A program made the translations under genes and the position numbers. The notes below the pieces were generated by a model, which saw nothing but the letters and a program-made list of their open reading frames with translations, was not told where the DNA came from and did not search any database. Shown here piece after piece: positions 51,721 through 61,881 of a stretch of DNA of 64,000 bases. Each line of letters begins with the position of its first letter. Within the stretch, counting starts at the first letter, position 1. This stretch comes from Kitasatospora terrestris (GTDB lineage Bacteria; Actinomycetota; Actinomycetes; Streptomycetales; Streptomycetaceae): NCBI RefSeq assembly GCF_039542905.1, contig NZ_BAABIS010000001.1, forward strand, positions 4,216,001 to 4,280,000, written 5' to 3'.

Positions 51721-52233
51721 ATGACCGGGACCCCGGAGCCTTCGGGCGTGGACCTGGCGCGGGTGGCGCTCCGGGCGGCGAAGGAGCAGGCCCGGCTGCG
51801 GGGCGAGCAGGTGCGGGAGAAGCGCGAGGCGCGGCGGCACGGGCTGCGCAGCGGTGCGCGGTCGGACGGGCGCGACCCGGTCCCGTTGGGGGCGGCGCTG
51901 AATCGTTTGATCACGGAGCGCGGTTGGGAGGCTCCGGCGGCGGTCGGCGGGGTGATGGGCCGGTGGCCGCAGATCGTGGGTCCGGACATCGCGGCGCACT
52001 GCGTGCCGAAGTCGTACGTGGAGGCCGAAGCGGTCCTCACGGTGCAGTGCGACTCGACCGCATGGGCGACTCAACTGCGTTTGCTGGCTCGCCAGTTGGT
52101 GGCGCGCCTGAATCACGAGCTGGGGCACGGCACGGTCCGCGTGATCAAGGTGCTGGGGCCGGACGCGCCGGTGCGCGGGTACGGGCGGCTGCGTGCGCCG
52201 GGCAGCAAGGGGCCGGGCGACACCTGGGGGTGA
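51721..52233 (+). CDS. dciA: DciA/DUF721 family replication protein
   Basis: A 170-residue DUF721 protein. The DciA fold lies in the second half (LIEDGWEAP-like LITERGWEAPAAVGGVMGRW, then IAAHCVPKSYVEAEAVLTVQCDSTAWATQLRLLARQ is its span). DciA is the ancestral loader/partner of DnaB-type helicase in bacteria without DnaC. AAGGAG precedes the ATG. The gene sits between recF and gyrB as in most actinobacteria, and two DnaA-like boxes lie in its leader. Confidence 0.88.
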   Translation: MTGTPEPSGVDLARVALRAAKEQARLRGEQVREKREARRHGLRSGARSDGRDPVPLGAALNRLITERGWEAPAAVGGVMGRWPQIVGPDIAAHCVPKSYVEAEAVLTVQCDSTAWATQLRLLARQLVARLNHELGHGTVRVIKVLGPDAPVRGYGRLRAPGSKGPGDTWG

Positions 52234-52256
52234 GCCCGCCGGACGGGCCGGGCTCA
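52231..52256 (+). terminator. Terminator of the recF-dciA unit
   Basis: Eight-base stem TGAGCCCG (52231-52238, overlapping the dciA stop) with CGGGCTCA (52249-52256). Confidence 0.6.
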
Positions 52257-52518
52257 CGCGGAGTGATCTCTTCCGGAACGCCTGGCGGCCCGCGTGAGGG
52301 CTCTGAGCCCCCTGGTCGAGTATCGGGACATGTCCCGTGGGGCTTCAGGGCGGCACATCTGCCTTCAGGGGCTGCCAAACGCCCCTCGCTGTCAGTCGTA
52401 CCGGTAGACTGGAAGCCAAACACTGTTGCTTGCAGCAACCGAGTCGAAACGCCGTGGTCGCACGCCTGCCCAATCGGGGGTGGGCAGGCGGCCCGCGTTG
52501 TGCCAGAGAGGGCGCTTC

Positions 52519-54519
52519 GTGGCCGATTCCGGCAACCCCAGCCAGACCCCAGACCCCACCGACCCGTCCGGCAGCAAGGCCTACGACGCCAGCGCGATCC
52601 AGGTGCTGGAAGGCCTCGACGCCGTCCGCAAGCGCCCCGGCATGTACATCGGCTCGACCGGTGAGCGCGGCCTGCACCACCTGGTGCAGGAAATCGTGGA
52701 CAACTCCGTCGACGAGGCGATGGCCGGCCACGCGGACACCATCGACGTGACCATCCTGGCCGACGGCGGCGTGCGCGTGGTCGACAACGGCCGCGGCATC
52801 CCGGTCGGCATCATGCCCGGCCAGGACAAGCCCGCGGTCGAGGTCGTGCTCACCGTCCTGCACGCCGGCGGCAAGTTCGGCGGCGCCGGCTACGCCGTCT
52901 CCGGCGGTCTGCACGGCGTCGGCATCTCCGTGGTGAACGCGCTGTCCACCCGCCTCGCGGTGGAGATCTGGACCGACGGTGCCCGCTGGACGCAGGAGTA
53001 CAAGTCGGGTGCCCCGGTCGCCCCGCTGGACCGGCACGAGGCCACCGAGCGCACCGGCACCAGCGTGACCTTCTGGGCCGACGGCGACATCTTCGAGACC
53101 ACGGTCTACTCCTTCGAGACGCTGTCGCGGCGCTTCCAGGAGATGGCGTTCCTCAACAAGGGCCTGACCATCTCGCTGACCGACGAGCGCGTCGAGCACC
53201 TCGACGAGGAGGGCAAGCCCCTCTCGGTCACCTACAAGTACGACGGCGGCATCGCCGACTACGTCGCGCACCTGAACTCCCGCAAGGGCGAGCCGGTCCA
53301 CCCCTCGGTGATCGACTTCGAGGCGGAGGACAAGGACAAGCGGATCTCGGTCGAGATCGCGATGCAGTGGAACGCGTCCTACACCGAGGGCGTGTACTCC
53401 TTCGCCAACACCATCCACACCCACGGCGGCGGCACCCACGAGGAGGGCTTCCGCGCCGCGCTGACCGGTCTGATGAACCGGTACGCGCGCGACAAGAAGC
53501 TGCTCCGGGAGAAGGACGACAACCTCTCCGGCGAGGACATCCGCGAGGGTCTCACCGCGATCATCTCGATCAAGCTGGGCGAGCCGCAGTTCGAGGGCCA
53601 GACCAAGGACAAGCTCGGCAACACCGAGGCCAAGACCTTCGTGCAGAAGGTGGTCAACGAGCACCTGGCGGACTGGCTGGACCGCAACCCCAACGAGGCC
53701 GCGGACATCGTCCGCAAGTCCATCCAGGCGGCCAGCGCCCGGGTGGCGGCCCGCAAGGCGCGCGACCTGACCCGCCGCAAGGGCCTGCTGGAGTCGGCCT
53801 CGCTGCCCGGCAAGCTCTCGGACTGCCAGTCCAAGGACGCGGCCGAGTGCGAGATCTTCATCGTCGAGGGCGACTCGGCCGGCGGTTCGGCCAAGCAGGG
53901 CCGCGACCCGCGCACCCAGGCGATCCTCCCGATCCGCGGCAAGATCCTGAACGTCGAGAAGGCGCGGATCGACAAGGTCCTGCAGAACACCGAGGTCCAG
54001 GCGCTGATCTCGGCCTTCGGCTGCGGCATCCAGGAGGACTACGACGAGTCCAAGCTCCGCTATCACAAGATCGTCCTGATGGCCGACGCCGACGTCGACG
54101 GCCAGCACATCCGCACCCTGCTGCTGACCCTGCTGTTCCGCTTCATGCGGCCGCTGGTCGAGGCCGGGTACGTCTACCTGGCGATGCCCCCGCTGTACAA
54201 GATCAAGTGGGGCAAGGACGACTTCGAGTACGCCTACTCCGACCGCGAGCGCGACGCGCTCATCGCGGCCGGCGTGGAGGCCGGGCGCCGACTGCCCAAG
54301 GACGACGCCATCCAGCGCTTCAAGGGTCTGGGCGAGATGAACGCCGAGGAGCTGCGGGTCACCACCATGGACGCCGCGCACCGCCTGCTGCTCCAGGTCA
54401 CCCTGGAGGACGCGGCCCGTGCCGACGACCTGTTCTCCGTCCTGATGGGCGAGGACGTCGAGGCCCGCCGGTCCTTCATCCAGCGCAACGCCAAGGACGT
54501 CCGCTTCCTCGACGTCTGA
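52519..54519 (+). CDS. gyrB: DNA gyrase subunit B
   Basis: The ATPase subunit of gyrase, 666 residues. It has the GHKL ATPase (IVDNSVDEAMAGHAD, GRGIPVGIMP, GGLHGVGISVVNALS), the transducer, and the TOPRIM domain (EGDSAGGSAKQGRD; DADVDGQHIRTLLLT). It lacks the large insert of proteobacterial GyrB. The GTG at 52519 gives the Streptomyces start ADSGNP; the longer frame from 52426 is rejected. The 285-base upstream gap contains only a small hairpin (52425-52439) besides the dciA terminator. Confidence 0.97.
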   Translation: MADSGNPSQTPDPTDPSGSKAYDASAIQVLEGLDAVRKRPGMYIGSTGERGLHHLVQEIVDNSVDEAMAGHADTIDVTILADGGVRVVDNGRGIPVGIMPGQDKPAVEVVLTVLHAGGKFGGAGYAVSGGLHGVGISVVNALSTRLAVEIWTDGARWTQEYKSGAPVAPLDRHEATERTGTSVTFWADGDIFETTVYSFETLSRRFQEMAFLNKGLTISLTDERVEHLDEEGKPLSVTYKYDGGIADYVAHLNSRKGEPVHPSVIDFEAEDKDKRISVEIAMQWNASYTEGVYSFANTIHTHGGGTHEEGFRAALTGLMNRYARDKKLLREKDDNLSGEDIREGLTAIISIKLGEPQFEGQTKDKLGNTEAKTFVQKVVNEHLADWLDRNPNEAADIVRKSIQAASARVAARKARDLTRRKGLLESASLPGKLSDCQSKDAAECEIFIVEGDSAGGSAKQGRDPRTQAILPIRGKILNVEKARIDKVLQNTEVQALISAFGCGIQEDYDESKLRYHKIVLMADADVDGQHIRTLLLTLLFRFMRPLVEAGYVYLAMPPLYKIKWGKDDFEYAYSDRERDALIAAGVEAGRRLPKDDAIQRFKGLGEMNAEELRVTTMDAAHRLLLQVTLEDAARADDLFSVLMGEDVEARRSFIQRNAKDVRFLDV

Positions 54520-54557
54520 CGGACCGTCAAGGATCGTTGAAAGGAAACTGACCAGCA

Positions 54558-57158
<2,601 letters not shown>

Positions 57159-57175
57159 CCGCGCCACCCGCGGGC

Positions 57176-57207
57176 CGGTGCCCGTCCCCCTGCCGGGACG
57201 GGCACCG
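57176..57207 (+). terminator. Terminator of gyrBA
   Basis: Thirteen-base stem CGGTGCCCGTCCC (57176-57188) with GGGACGGGCACCG (57195-57207), 18 bases after the gyrA stop. Confidence 0.75.
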
Positions 57208-57325
57208 ACCGCTGACCGGGACCGGTTGACCGGTTCCGGCCGCGCCGGGGCCGTACGGTGGACGGCGGAGCACAGGTGACCAGGACGGCGGGTGCCGGCC
57301 TGGAGAACGGTTCGGGAGGACCAGG

Positions 57326-58081
57326 GTGAGTGGAGCCACGGGTGCTGGAGGTGCCACGGGCGGCCTGCCGGGCGCGCCACAGGGTGGAGCGTCGTACGGC
57401 GGCGGCGTGCCCCCGCGTCCGGCCGAGCACCCCGCCGCGTCCACGTCGCTGATGCCGCCGGTGGCCTCGGCCGCCCAGCAGGGCGGCGGCGGGACGCACG
57501 GCGCGGGGTTCAGCGCCGTCCCGCCGAGCCCGGCCACCCCGCCGGCGCCGCCGAGCACGCCGCCGGCCGCCGGGTCGGGAGGCTTCTCCCAGCCCACCAC
57601 CTACGGCGCCAACGGCCAGCCGACGCCGGCCCGCGGCACCCGCACCGACGGTGCCCGCAGCGAGGGCAGCGGCCGCCGCCCCGCCGCCACTCCCCCGGCC
57701 GCCGCCGGGCGCACCCGCCGGGCCCGGCTGCGGGTCACCAAGGTCGACCCGTGGTCGGTGATGAAGGTCAGCTTCCTGCTGTCCCTCGCCGTCGGCGTGA
57801 TCATCATCGTGGCCTCGGCCGTCCTGTGGATGGTCCTCAACGGCCTCGGCGTCTTCGACTCGCTCAGCTCCACCCTGACCGACGTCACCGGCAACGACAG
57901 CGGCGGCGGCTTCAAGCTGATGGACTACATCGGCTTCGGCCGGGTGTTCATGTTCACCACGCTGATCGCCGTGGTCGACGTGGTGCTGATGACCGCGTTG
58001 GCCACCCTGTCGGCGTTCATCTACAACACCGCCGCGGGCTTCGCCGGCGGCGTCGAGCTGACCCTCGCCGAGGAGGACTGA
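57326..58081 (+). CDS. DUF3566 membrane protein
   Basis: A 251-residue protein: ~140 disordered Gly/Pro/Ala-rich residues, then the DUF3566 domain with two helices (VMKVSFLLSLAVGVIIIVAS; RVFMFTTLIAVVDVVLMTAL) and the conserved ending AFIYNTAAGFAGGVELTLAEE. It corresponds to Rv0007 downstream of gyrA in mycobacteria. GTG start behind GGGAGGACCAGG. A role in the cell envelope is likely but unproven. Confidence 0.87.
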   Translation: MSGATGAGGATGGLPGAPQGGASYGGGVPPRPAEHPAASTSLMPPVASAAQQGGGGTHGAGFSAVPPSPATPPAPPSTPPAAGSGGFSQPTTYGANGQPTPARGTRTDGARSEGSGRRPAATPPAAAGRTRRARLRVTKVDPWSVMKVSFLLSLAVGVIIIVASAVLWMVLNGLGVFDSLSSTLTDVTGNDSGGGFKLMDYIGFGRVFMFTTLIAVVDVVLMTALATLSAFIYNTAAGFAGGVELTLAEED

Positions 58082-58495
58082 CCCTCCCCGCACGGTTCGG
58101 GCCCCTGACGGCCCCGAAGGCCCTTGCCGGACTTCGGGGCCGTCTGCCGTTCCGGGCAGGGCCTCCTGCGGGCCCTCCGGGCGTTCTCGGGCGTCTCGCG
58201 GGCCGCGGGCCCCAGGGTGGCCCTGGCGGCCCCGCAGGGGCTTCCCCACCGGTCGTAGCGGCTCCGGGTGGGCTCCGTGCGGCTTCGTGCGGCTTCGGGA
58301 GGCGCGGGGCGGTGCGAGGACCCCGTGCGGTCTCCGATCGGGTGAGCGGGCGGCGTGCCGCGGCCCGCCCTGCGTCGCTGCCGCACCCGGCCGTGGATTA
58401 GTGGAGGAACCCGGGGGGAAGCCTGGACAGGACTGCACCCGGGCGCCGGGCGGTGCTGGACGGTTGGGACGGACGGCTGGGTCGGAGGTCTTGCC
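58082..58495. other. Intergenic region DUF3566-cyclopropane synthase
   Basis: The first 63 bases carry a terminator: GACGGCCCCGAAG (58107-58119) with its complement at 58132-58144. The following 350 bases are GC-rich with no convincing ORF, RNA or palindrome; presumably they include the promoter of the next gene. Confidence 0.6.
58107..58144 (+). terminator. Terminator of the DUF3566 gene
   Basis: Thirteen-base perfect stem with a 12-base loop, 25 bases after the stop codon. Confidence 0.75.
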
Positions 58496-59869
58496 ATGGC
58501 TGAGCTCGCGAAGCAACTGACCACCGCGGTGGAGGGCCTGCTCGGCCTGCCGCTGCCACTGCGCCTGCGGGCCTGGGACGGCTCGCTCGCCGGCCCCGCC
58601 GGCGCGCCCACGGTGGTGCTGCGCAACCGGCGGGCCGCCCGCCGCCTGCTCTGGCAGCCCGGCGAACTCGGCCTGGCCCGCGCGTACGTCTCCGGAGACC
58701 TGGAGATCGGCCCCGGCGACGACCTGTACGAGGTCCTGGACGCGGTCGCGGCCTTCGCCGAGCACCCGCGGATCCGGCAGCTGAAGCTCGGCCCGCGCGA
58801 GGTCCTCGGGCCGCGCGGACGCGCCCTGCTCGGCACCGCGCTGCGCGCCGGCCTCGTCGGCCCGCAGCCCGCTCCCCCGGCCGAGGAGGCCCGCCGCCAC
58901 CGCGGCCCGCTGCACAGCCGGCTGCGCGACCGCGCCGCGATCAGCCACCACTACGACGTCGGCAACGACTACTACGGGCTCGTCCTCGGCCCCTCGATGG
59001 TCTACTCGTGCGCCTACTGGACCCCCGAGGCCAAGAGCCTGGAGGCCGCCCAGGAGGCCAAGCTCGACCTGATCTGCCGCAAGCTCGGCCTGCGGCCCGG
59101 CATGCGCCTGCTGGACGTCGGCTGCGGCTGGGGCTCGCTGGTGCTGCACGCCGCCCGTCACCACGGCGTCCACGCCGTCGGGGTCTCCATCTCCACCGAG
59201 CAGGTCGCCCTGGCCCGCCACCGGGTCGCCGAGGCCGGTCTGGACGACCGGATCGAGATCCGCCTCCAGGACTACCGAGAGATCCCCGACGGCCCCTTCG
59301 ACGCCGTCTCCAGCGTCGGCATGGCCGAGCACGTCGGCGCCGCCCAATACCTGGCCTACGCGACCCACCTCTACGAGCTGCTGACCCCCGGCGGCCGCCT
59401 GCTCAACCACCAGATCGCCCGCCGCCCCACCCCGCCCGGCGAGGACTACCGGCCCAGCCCCTTCATCGACCGCTACGTCTTCCCCGACGGCGAGCTCTCC
59501 CCCGTCGGCACCACCGTCTCGCTCCTGGAGGAGTCCGGCTTCGAGGTCCGCGACGTCGAGTCGCTGCGCGAGCACTACGGCCTCACCCTTCGCGAGTGGG
59601 TCGCCAACCTCGAAGCGCACTGGCCCGAGGCCGTCCGGCTGGCCGGCCGCGGCCGCGCCCGGGTCTGGCGCCTCTACATGGCCGCCTCCGCCCTCGCCTT
59701 CGAGCAGAACCGCATCGGCATCAACCAGGTCCTCGCCGTCCACCCCGGCCCCGACGGCGCCAGCGGGCTGCCCGCGACCCGCGCCCAGTGGCTCGCCGCC
59801 CCCGCTGATCTGCACCGCTCGGCGGGCCCCGCCGATACGGATTTGGGAGATCGGCCATCGGTCCGCTAA
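58496..59869 (+). CDS. Cyclopropane-fatty-acyl-phospholipid synthase family methyltransferase
   Basis: A 457-residue SAM-dependent enzyme of the CFA/mycolic-acid cyclopropane synthase family, which modifies unsaturated acyl chains in membrane lipids. An N-terminal lipid-binding domain (ARAYVSGDLEIGPGDDLYEVL) precedes the methyltransferase core: AISHHYDVGNDYYGLVLGPS, YSCAYW, LLDVGCGWGSLVLHAA and VSSVGMAEHVG. The ATG at 58496 follows GGAGG. tRNA-Ile begins 16 bases after its stop. Confidence 0.88.
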   Translation: MAELAKQLTTAVEGLLGLPLPLRLRAWDGSLAGPAGAPTVVLRNRRAARRLLWQPGELGLARAYVSGDLEIGPGDDLYEVLDAVAAFAEHPRIRQLKLGPREVLGPRGRALLGTALRAGLVGPQPAPPAEEARRHRGPLHSRLRDRAAISHHYDVGNDYYGLVLGPSMVYSCAYWTPEAKSLEAAQEAKLDLICRKLGLRPGMRLLDVGCGWGSLVLHAARHHGVHAVGVSISTEQVALARHRVAEAGLDDRIEIRLQDYREIPDGPFDAVSSVGMAEHVGAAQYLAYATHLYELLTPGGRLLNHQIARRPTPPGEDYRPSPFIDRYVFPDGELSPVGTTVSLLEESGFEVRDVESLREHYGLTLREWVANLEAHWPEAVRLAGRGRARVWRLYMAASALAFEQNRIGINQVLAVHPGPDGASGLPATRAQWLAAPADLHRSAGPADTDLGDRPSVR

Positions 59870-59885
59870 TCTTTCAGTGCGGCAA

Positions 59886-59959
59886 GGGGCTATAGCTCAG
59901 ACGGTTAGAGCGCTTCCCTGATAAGGAAGAGGCCACAGGTTCAAGTCCTGTTAGCCCCA
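59886..59959 (+). tRNA. tRNA-Ile (GAT)
   Basis: Seven-base acceptor stem GGGGCTA with TAGCCCC, D-arm TAGCTCAGACGGTTAGAGC, anticodon stem CTTCC/GGAAG with loop CTGATAA (anticodon GAT at 59920-59922), and T-arm with GGTTCAAGTCC. The 3' CCA is not encoded in full (discriminator A then CCG). Confidence 0.97.
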
Positions 59960-59967
59960 CCGAAGTT

Positions 59968-60000
59968 GAAGGGCCCGATCACCTGGTGATCGGGCCCTTC
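59968..60000 (+). terminator. Terminator of tRNA-Ile
   Basis: Fourteen-base perfect stem GAAGGGCCCGATCA (59968-59981) with TGATCGGGCCCTTC (59987-60000), nine bases after the tRNA. Confidence 0.85.
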
Positions 60001-60208
60001 GACGTTTTCGGCGTAACCCCGGGCGGGGCGTGGTCGTTGTGCCGGGTGCGCAGGGGTGACATGTGGGTGGGATAGCCGGGCGCCAGTACCGGTCATGGGA
60101 TCTGTGGACGTAGCGCGACCTCTGCTCTTGCCGGCGGAAGACCGGTCCCGTTCGCCTGGGGATACAGGGCGCTTCACAGAGATCACTTCAACCGTGTGAG
60201 GCATCCCC

Positions 60209-60907
60209 ATGTCCATGGAAGCCGTCATCCTCGAATCGCCGACCTTCCGTCGGCAACTCGCCGGGCGCACCGACGCCCTCGACAAGGTCAAGGCGCTCGT
60301 CCTCCTCCCGGACGGTGTGCACATCACCACCCGGATGGTCGCCGACTACTTCGAGGTGGACGAGAAGGTCGTCCAGAAGGTGACGGAACGTCACCGTTCC
60401 GAGCTGGCCGCCAACGGCATGGCCGTGTTGCGCGGCGCTGAGCTGCAGGAATTTAAGACCGACATGTTGTCGGTGTTTCCTGCGGGTTATCCACAGGCCC
60501 GTTCCGGGCTGGCCCTGTTCACCCGGAGGGCGGTGCTGAACGTGGCACTGCTGCTGCGGGGGAGCGCCGTCGCCCGGCAGGTGCGGCAGCACGTCCTGGA
60601 CGTGGTCGAGGCGGCCCGGGAGCCCGGGGTCGCGCCGGTGCGGCCGTGGAAGCGGTGGAACGAGCTGCGGTGGGACGAGTACGAGGTGGTCACCCGCGAC
60701 CCGGCCGCCCAGGCGTGGCAGCGCAAGATCGACGGGCTGGACCCGTTCGCCGAGCCGGAGGAGGACCCGATCGGCTCGGTCGAGCGCCGGCTGGACGCGC
60801 AGGACGCGGTGATCACGGCGATGGGCGAGCGGGTCTGCCGGTACGGCGACGACCTGAGGGCGCTCCGGCAGGAGCTGATCCGTTCTCGGATCCGTCACCG
60901 TAAGTAA
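60209..60907 (+). CDS. Phage antirepressor-like DNA-binding protein, unassigned
   Basis: A 232-residue protein. The N-part reads TDALDKVKALVLLPDGVHITTRMVADYFEVDEKVVQKVTERHRSEL, helical and wing-like. Then come VLRGAELQEFK and LALFTRRAVLNVALLLRGSAVARQVRQHVLDVVE, resembling Rha/ORF6N/Bro-type antirepressors and related actinobacterial proteins. The C-part is acidic, then helical. It lies alone between two tRNA genes. The coding sequence contains a TTATCCACA box (60487-60495) and one copy of a palindrome repeated twice after its stop. Function not known; regulator role is inference. Confidence 0.6.
   Translation: MSMEAVILESPTFRRQLAGRTDALDKVKALVLLPDGVHITTRMVADYFEVDEKVVQKVTERHRSELAANGMAVLRGAELQEFKTDMLSVFPAGYPQARSGLALFTRRAVLNVALLLRGSAVARQVRQHVLDVVEAAREPGVAPVRPWKRWNELRWDEYEVVTRDPAAQAWQRKIDGLDPFAEPEEDPIGSVERRLDAQDAVITAMGERVCRYGDDLRALRQELIRSRIRHRK
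60239..60253. promoter_or_regulatory. Weak related palindrome inside the antirepressor-like gene
   Basis: CCGAC, five bases, GTCGG: the same core arms and spacing as the stronger sites at 60458, 60920 and 60954, but without the flanking matched bases. May be chance. Confidence 0.3.
60458..60474. promoter_or_regulatory. Palindrome copy inside the antirepressor-like gene
   Basis: ACCGACA, TGT, TGTCGGT: seven-base arms with a three-base centre, preceded by TTAAG, close to the TTTAG before the downstream copies. It lies within the coding sequence. Confidence 0.6.
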
Positions 60908-60913
60908 CCAAAT

Positions 60914-60940
60914 TTTAGACCGACAGGCTGTCGGTCTAAA
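60914..60940. promoter_or_regulatory. Downstream palindrome 1
   Basis: Thirteen-base arms TTTAGACCGACAG (60914-60926) and its complement (60928-60940) around one G. It starts seven bases after the antirepressor-like stop. It has almost no loop, so a protein-binding site is more likely than a hairpin terminator, although a hairpin with a larger loop is possible. Confidence 0.75.
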
Positions 60941-60943
60941 TCC

Positions 60944-60978
60944 GGGCGTTAGACCGACAGCCTGTCGGTCTAACGCCC
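60944..60978. promoter_or_regulatory. Downstream palindrome 2
   Basis: Seventeen-base arms GGGCGTTAGACCGACAG (60944-60960) and its complement (60962-60978) around one C. The inner 25 bases equal palindrome 1 except for the centre. The two centres are 34 bases apart. It lies 54 bases before the DUF6191 gene. Confidence 0.75.
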
Positions 60979-61031
60979 TCGGTTTTCCACAGGCTGGGGA
61001 ACGTCGCTGGGGACGCCGCCGTTGGAGGGGC

Positions 61032-61388
61032 ATGGCGGTGTTCTGGGCGATGAGTCTTCCCGGGCTGGTCTGCGCACTGGTGGTGCTGGCGTTCGTCGAC
61101 CAGCTCGCGCTGAGGGCTCGCCGGGCCCGGTGGATCCCGTGGCGCGGGACGGGCCGGGAGGGGCAGGTGTCCTCGACCGGGTTCGAACAGTTGCACGCCC
61201 AGTTCGCGGCCGGCAAGCAGGCCGAGCTCGAGCAGCGGAAGACCACGCTGATGCTCCGGGACGAGGAGGGCGAGGGGGCGCCGCCGCGGACCAGGGTGGA
61301 TCTGGACGGGGGAGTGGCGGTGGTGCCGGCACCGGCGTCAATCCCGGGTTCGGATCGGCCGGTTGGACGCAGTGGTGGCCGCTCTTGA
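61032..61388 (+). CDS. DUF6191 family small membrane protein
   Basis: A 118-residue protein with one N-terminal helix (FWAMSLPGLVCALVVLAFVD) followed by a basic then acidic cytoplasmic part. The stretch SSTGFEQLHAQFAAGKQAELEQRKTTLMLRDEE, then PPRTRVDLDGGVAVV, fits my recollection of DUF6191. The helix and charge order predict N-out or N-in anchoring near the membrane. TTGGAGGGGC precedes the ATG. Function unknown. The tandem palindromes lie just upstream. Confidence 0.75.
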   Translation: MAVFWAMSLPGLVCALVVLAFVDQLALRARRARWIPWRGTGREGQVSSTGFEQLHAQFAAGKQAELEQRKTTLMLRDEEGEGAPPRTRVDLDGGVAVVPAPASIPGSDRPVGRSGGRS

Positions 61389-61489
61389 TTGGGTTACCGG
61401 TGTGTATCATCGGCCGCAGGGCGGTCTGTAGCCTGACCGCTGGTTCGTGCTCGTACACCACACGCAAGCAAGAAGGACGAGGTCCCGCG

Positions 61490-61618
61490 GTGAAGAAGCT
61501 TCTCCTGGTCGCCCTGGTCGCCCTCGGCGGCTTCTTTGTCTACCGTCAGGTCCAGGCGGACAAGGCCGAGCAGGACCTGTGGACCGAGGCCACCGACCCG
61601 GTCCCGGCCGGCCGCTGA
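61490..61618 (+). CDS. DLW-39 family protein
   Basis: A 42-residue membrane-anchored peptide, too short for routine calling: KKLLLVALVALGGFFVYRQ, then QADKAEQDLWTEATDPVPAGR. The DLWTEATD motif is the hallmark of the actinobacterial DLW-39 family. GTG start behind AAGGACGAGG. It precedes tRNA-Ala by 111 bases. Function unknown. Confidence 0.85.
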   Translation: MKKLLLVALVALGGFFVYRQVQADKAEQDLWTEATDPVPAGR

Positions 61619-61729
61619 GGTCCCGGACGATCTTCGGCGGGTCGGTCCCGGCCGTCGTCCGGGACCGACCCGAACCCGCTCAGGATTTCCGTCCGGAGCG
61701 GGTACTCTAGTGCTCGGTGCTTGGCACTC

Positions 61730-61802
61730 GGGGCTTTAGCTCAGTTGGTAGAGCGCTGTCTTTGCATGGCAGATGTCAGGAGTTCGAATCTCCTAAGCTC
61801 CA
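61730..61802 (+). tRNA. tRNA-Ala (TGC)
   Basis: Acceptor GGGGCTT with AAGCTCC (one G-T pair), D-arm TTAGCTCAGTTGGTAGAGC, anticodon stem CTGTC/GGCAG with loop TTTGCAT (anticodon TGC at 61763-61765), T-arm GGAGTTCGAATCTCC. No encoded CCA. Confidence 0.97.
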
Positions 61803-61818
61803 CAGCGGTACACGGCGG

Positions 61819-61855
61819 AGGGCCGCCGATCCCGGTAGACGGGGTCGGCGGCCCT
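61819..61855. terminator. Bidirectional terminator tRNA-Ala / DUF5324
   Basis: Fifteen-pair stem (61819-61833 with 61841-61855) and a seven-base loop, 16 bases after tRNA-Ala and just before the end of the convergent DUF5324 gene. Confidence 0.8.
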
Positions 61856-61881
61856 TTCGCGTTGCGGGCACCGGGCCGGGG

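Noticed and set aside
60914..60978. Reading the tandem palindromes as ordinary terminators
   Set aside because: The single-base centres leave no normal loop, the two share sequence rather than just symmetry, and a third copy lies inside a coding sequence. A terminator role cannot be excluded but explains less.
59886..61802. Integrated element bounded by the two tRNA genes
   Set aside because: No integrase, no duplicated tRNA 3' end and normal terminators; only the antirepressor-like gene hints at phage origin.
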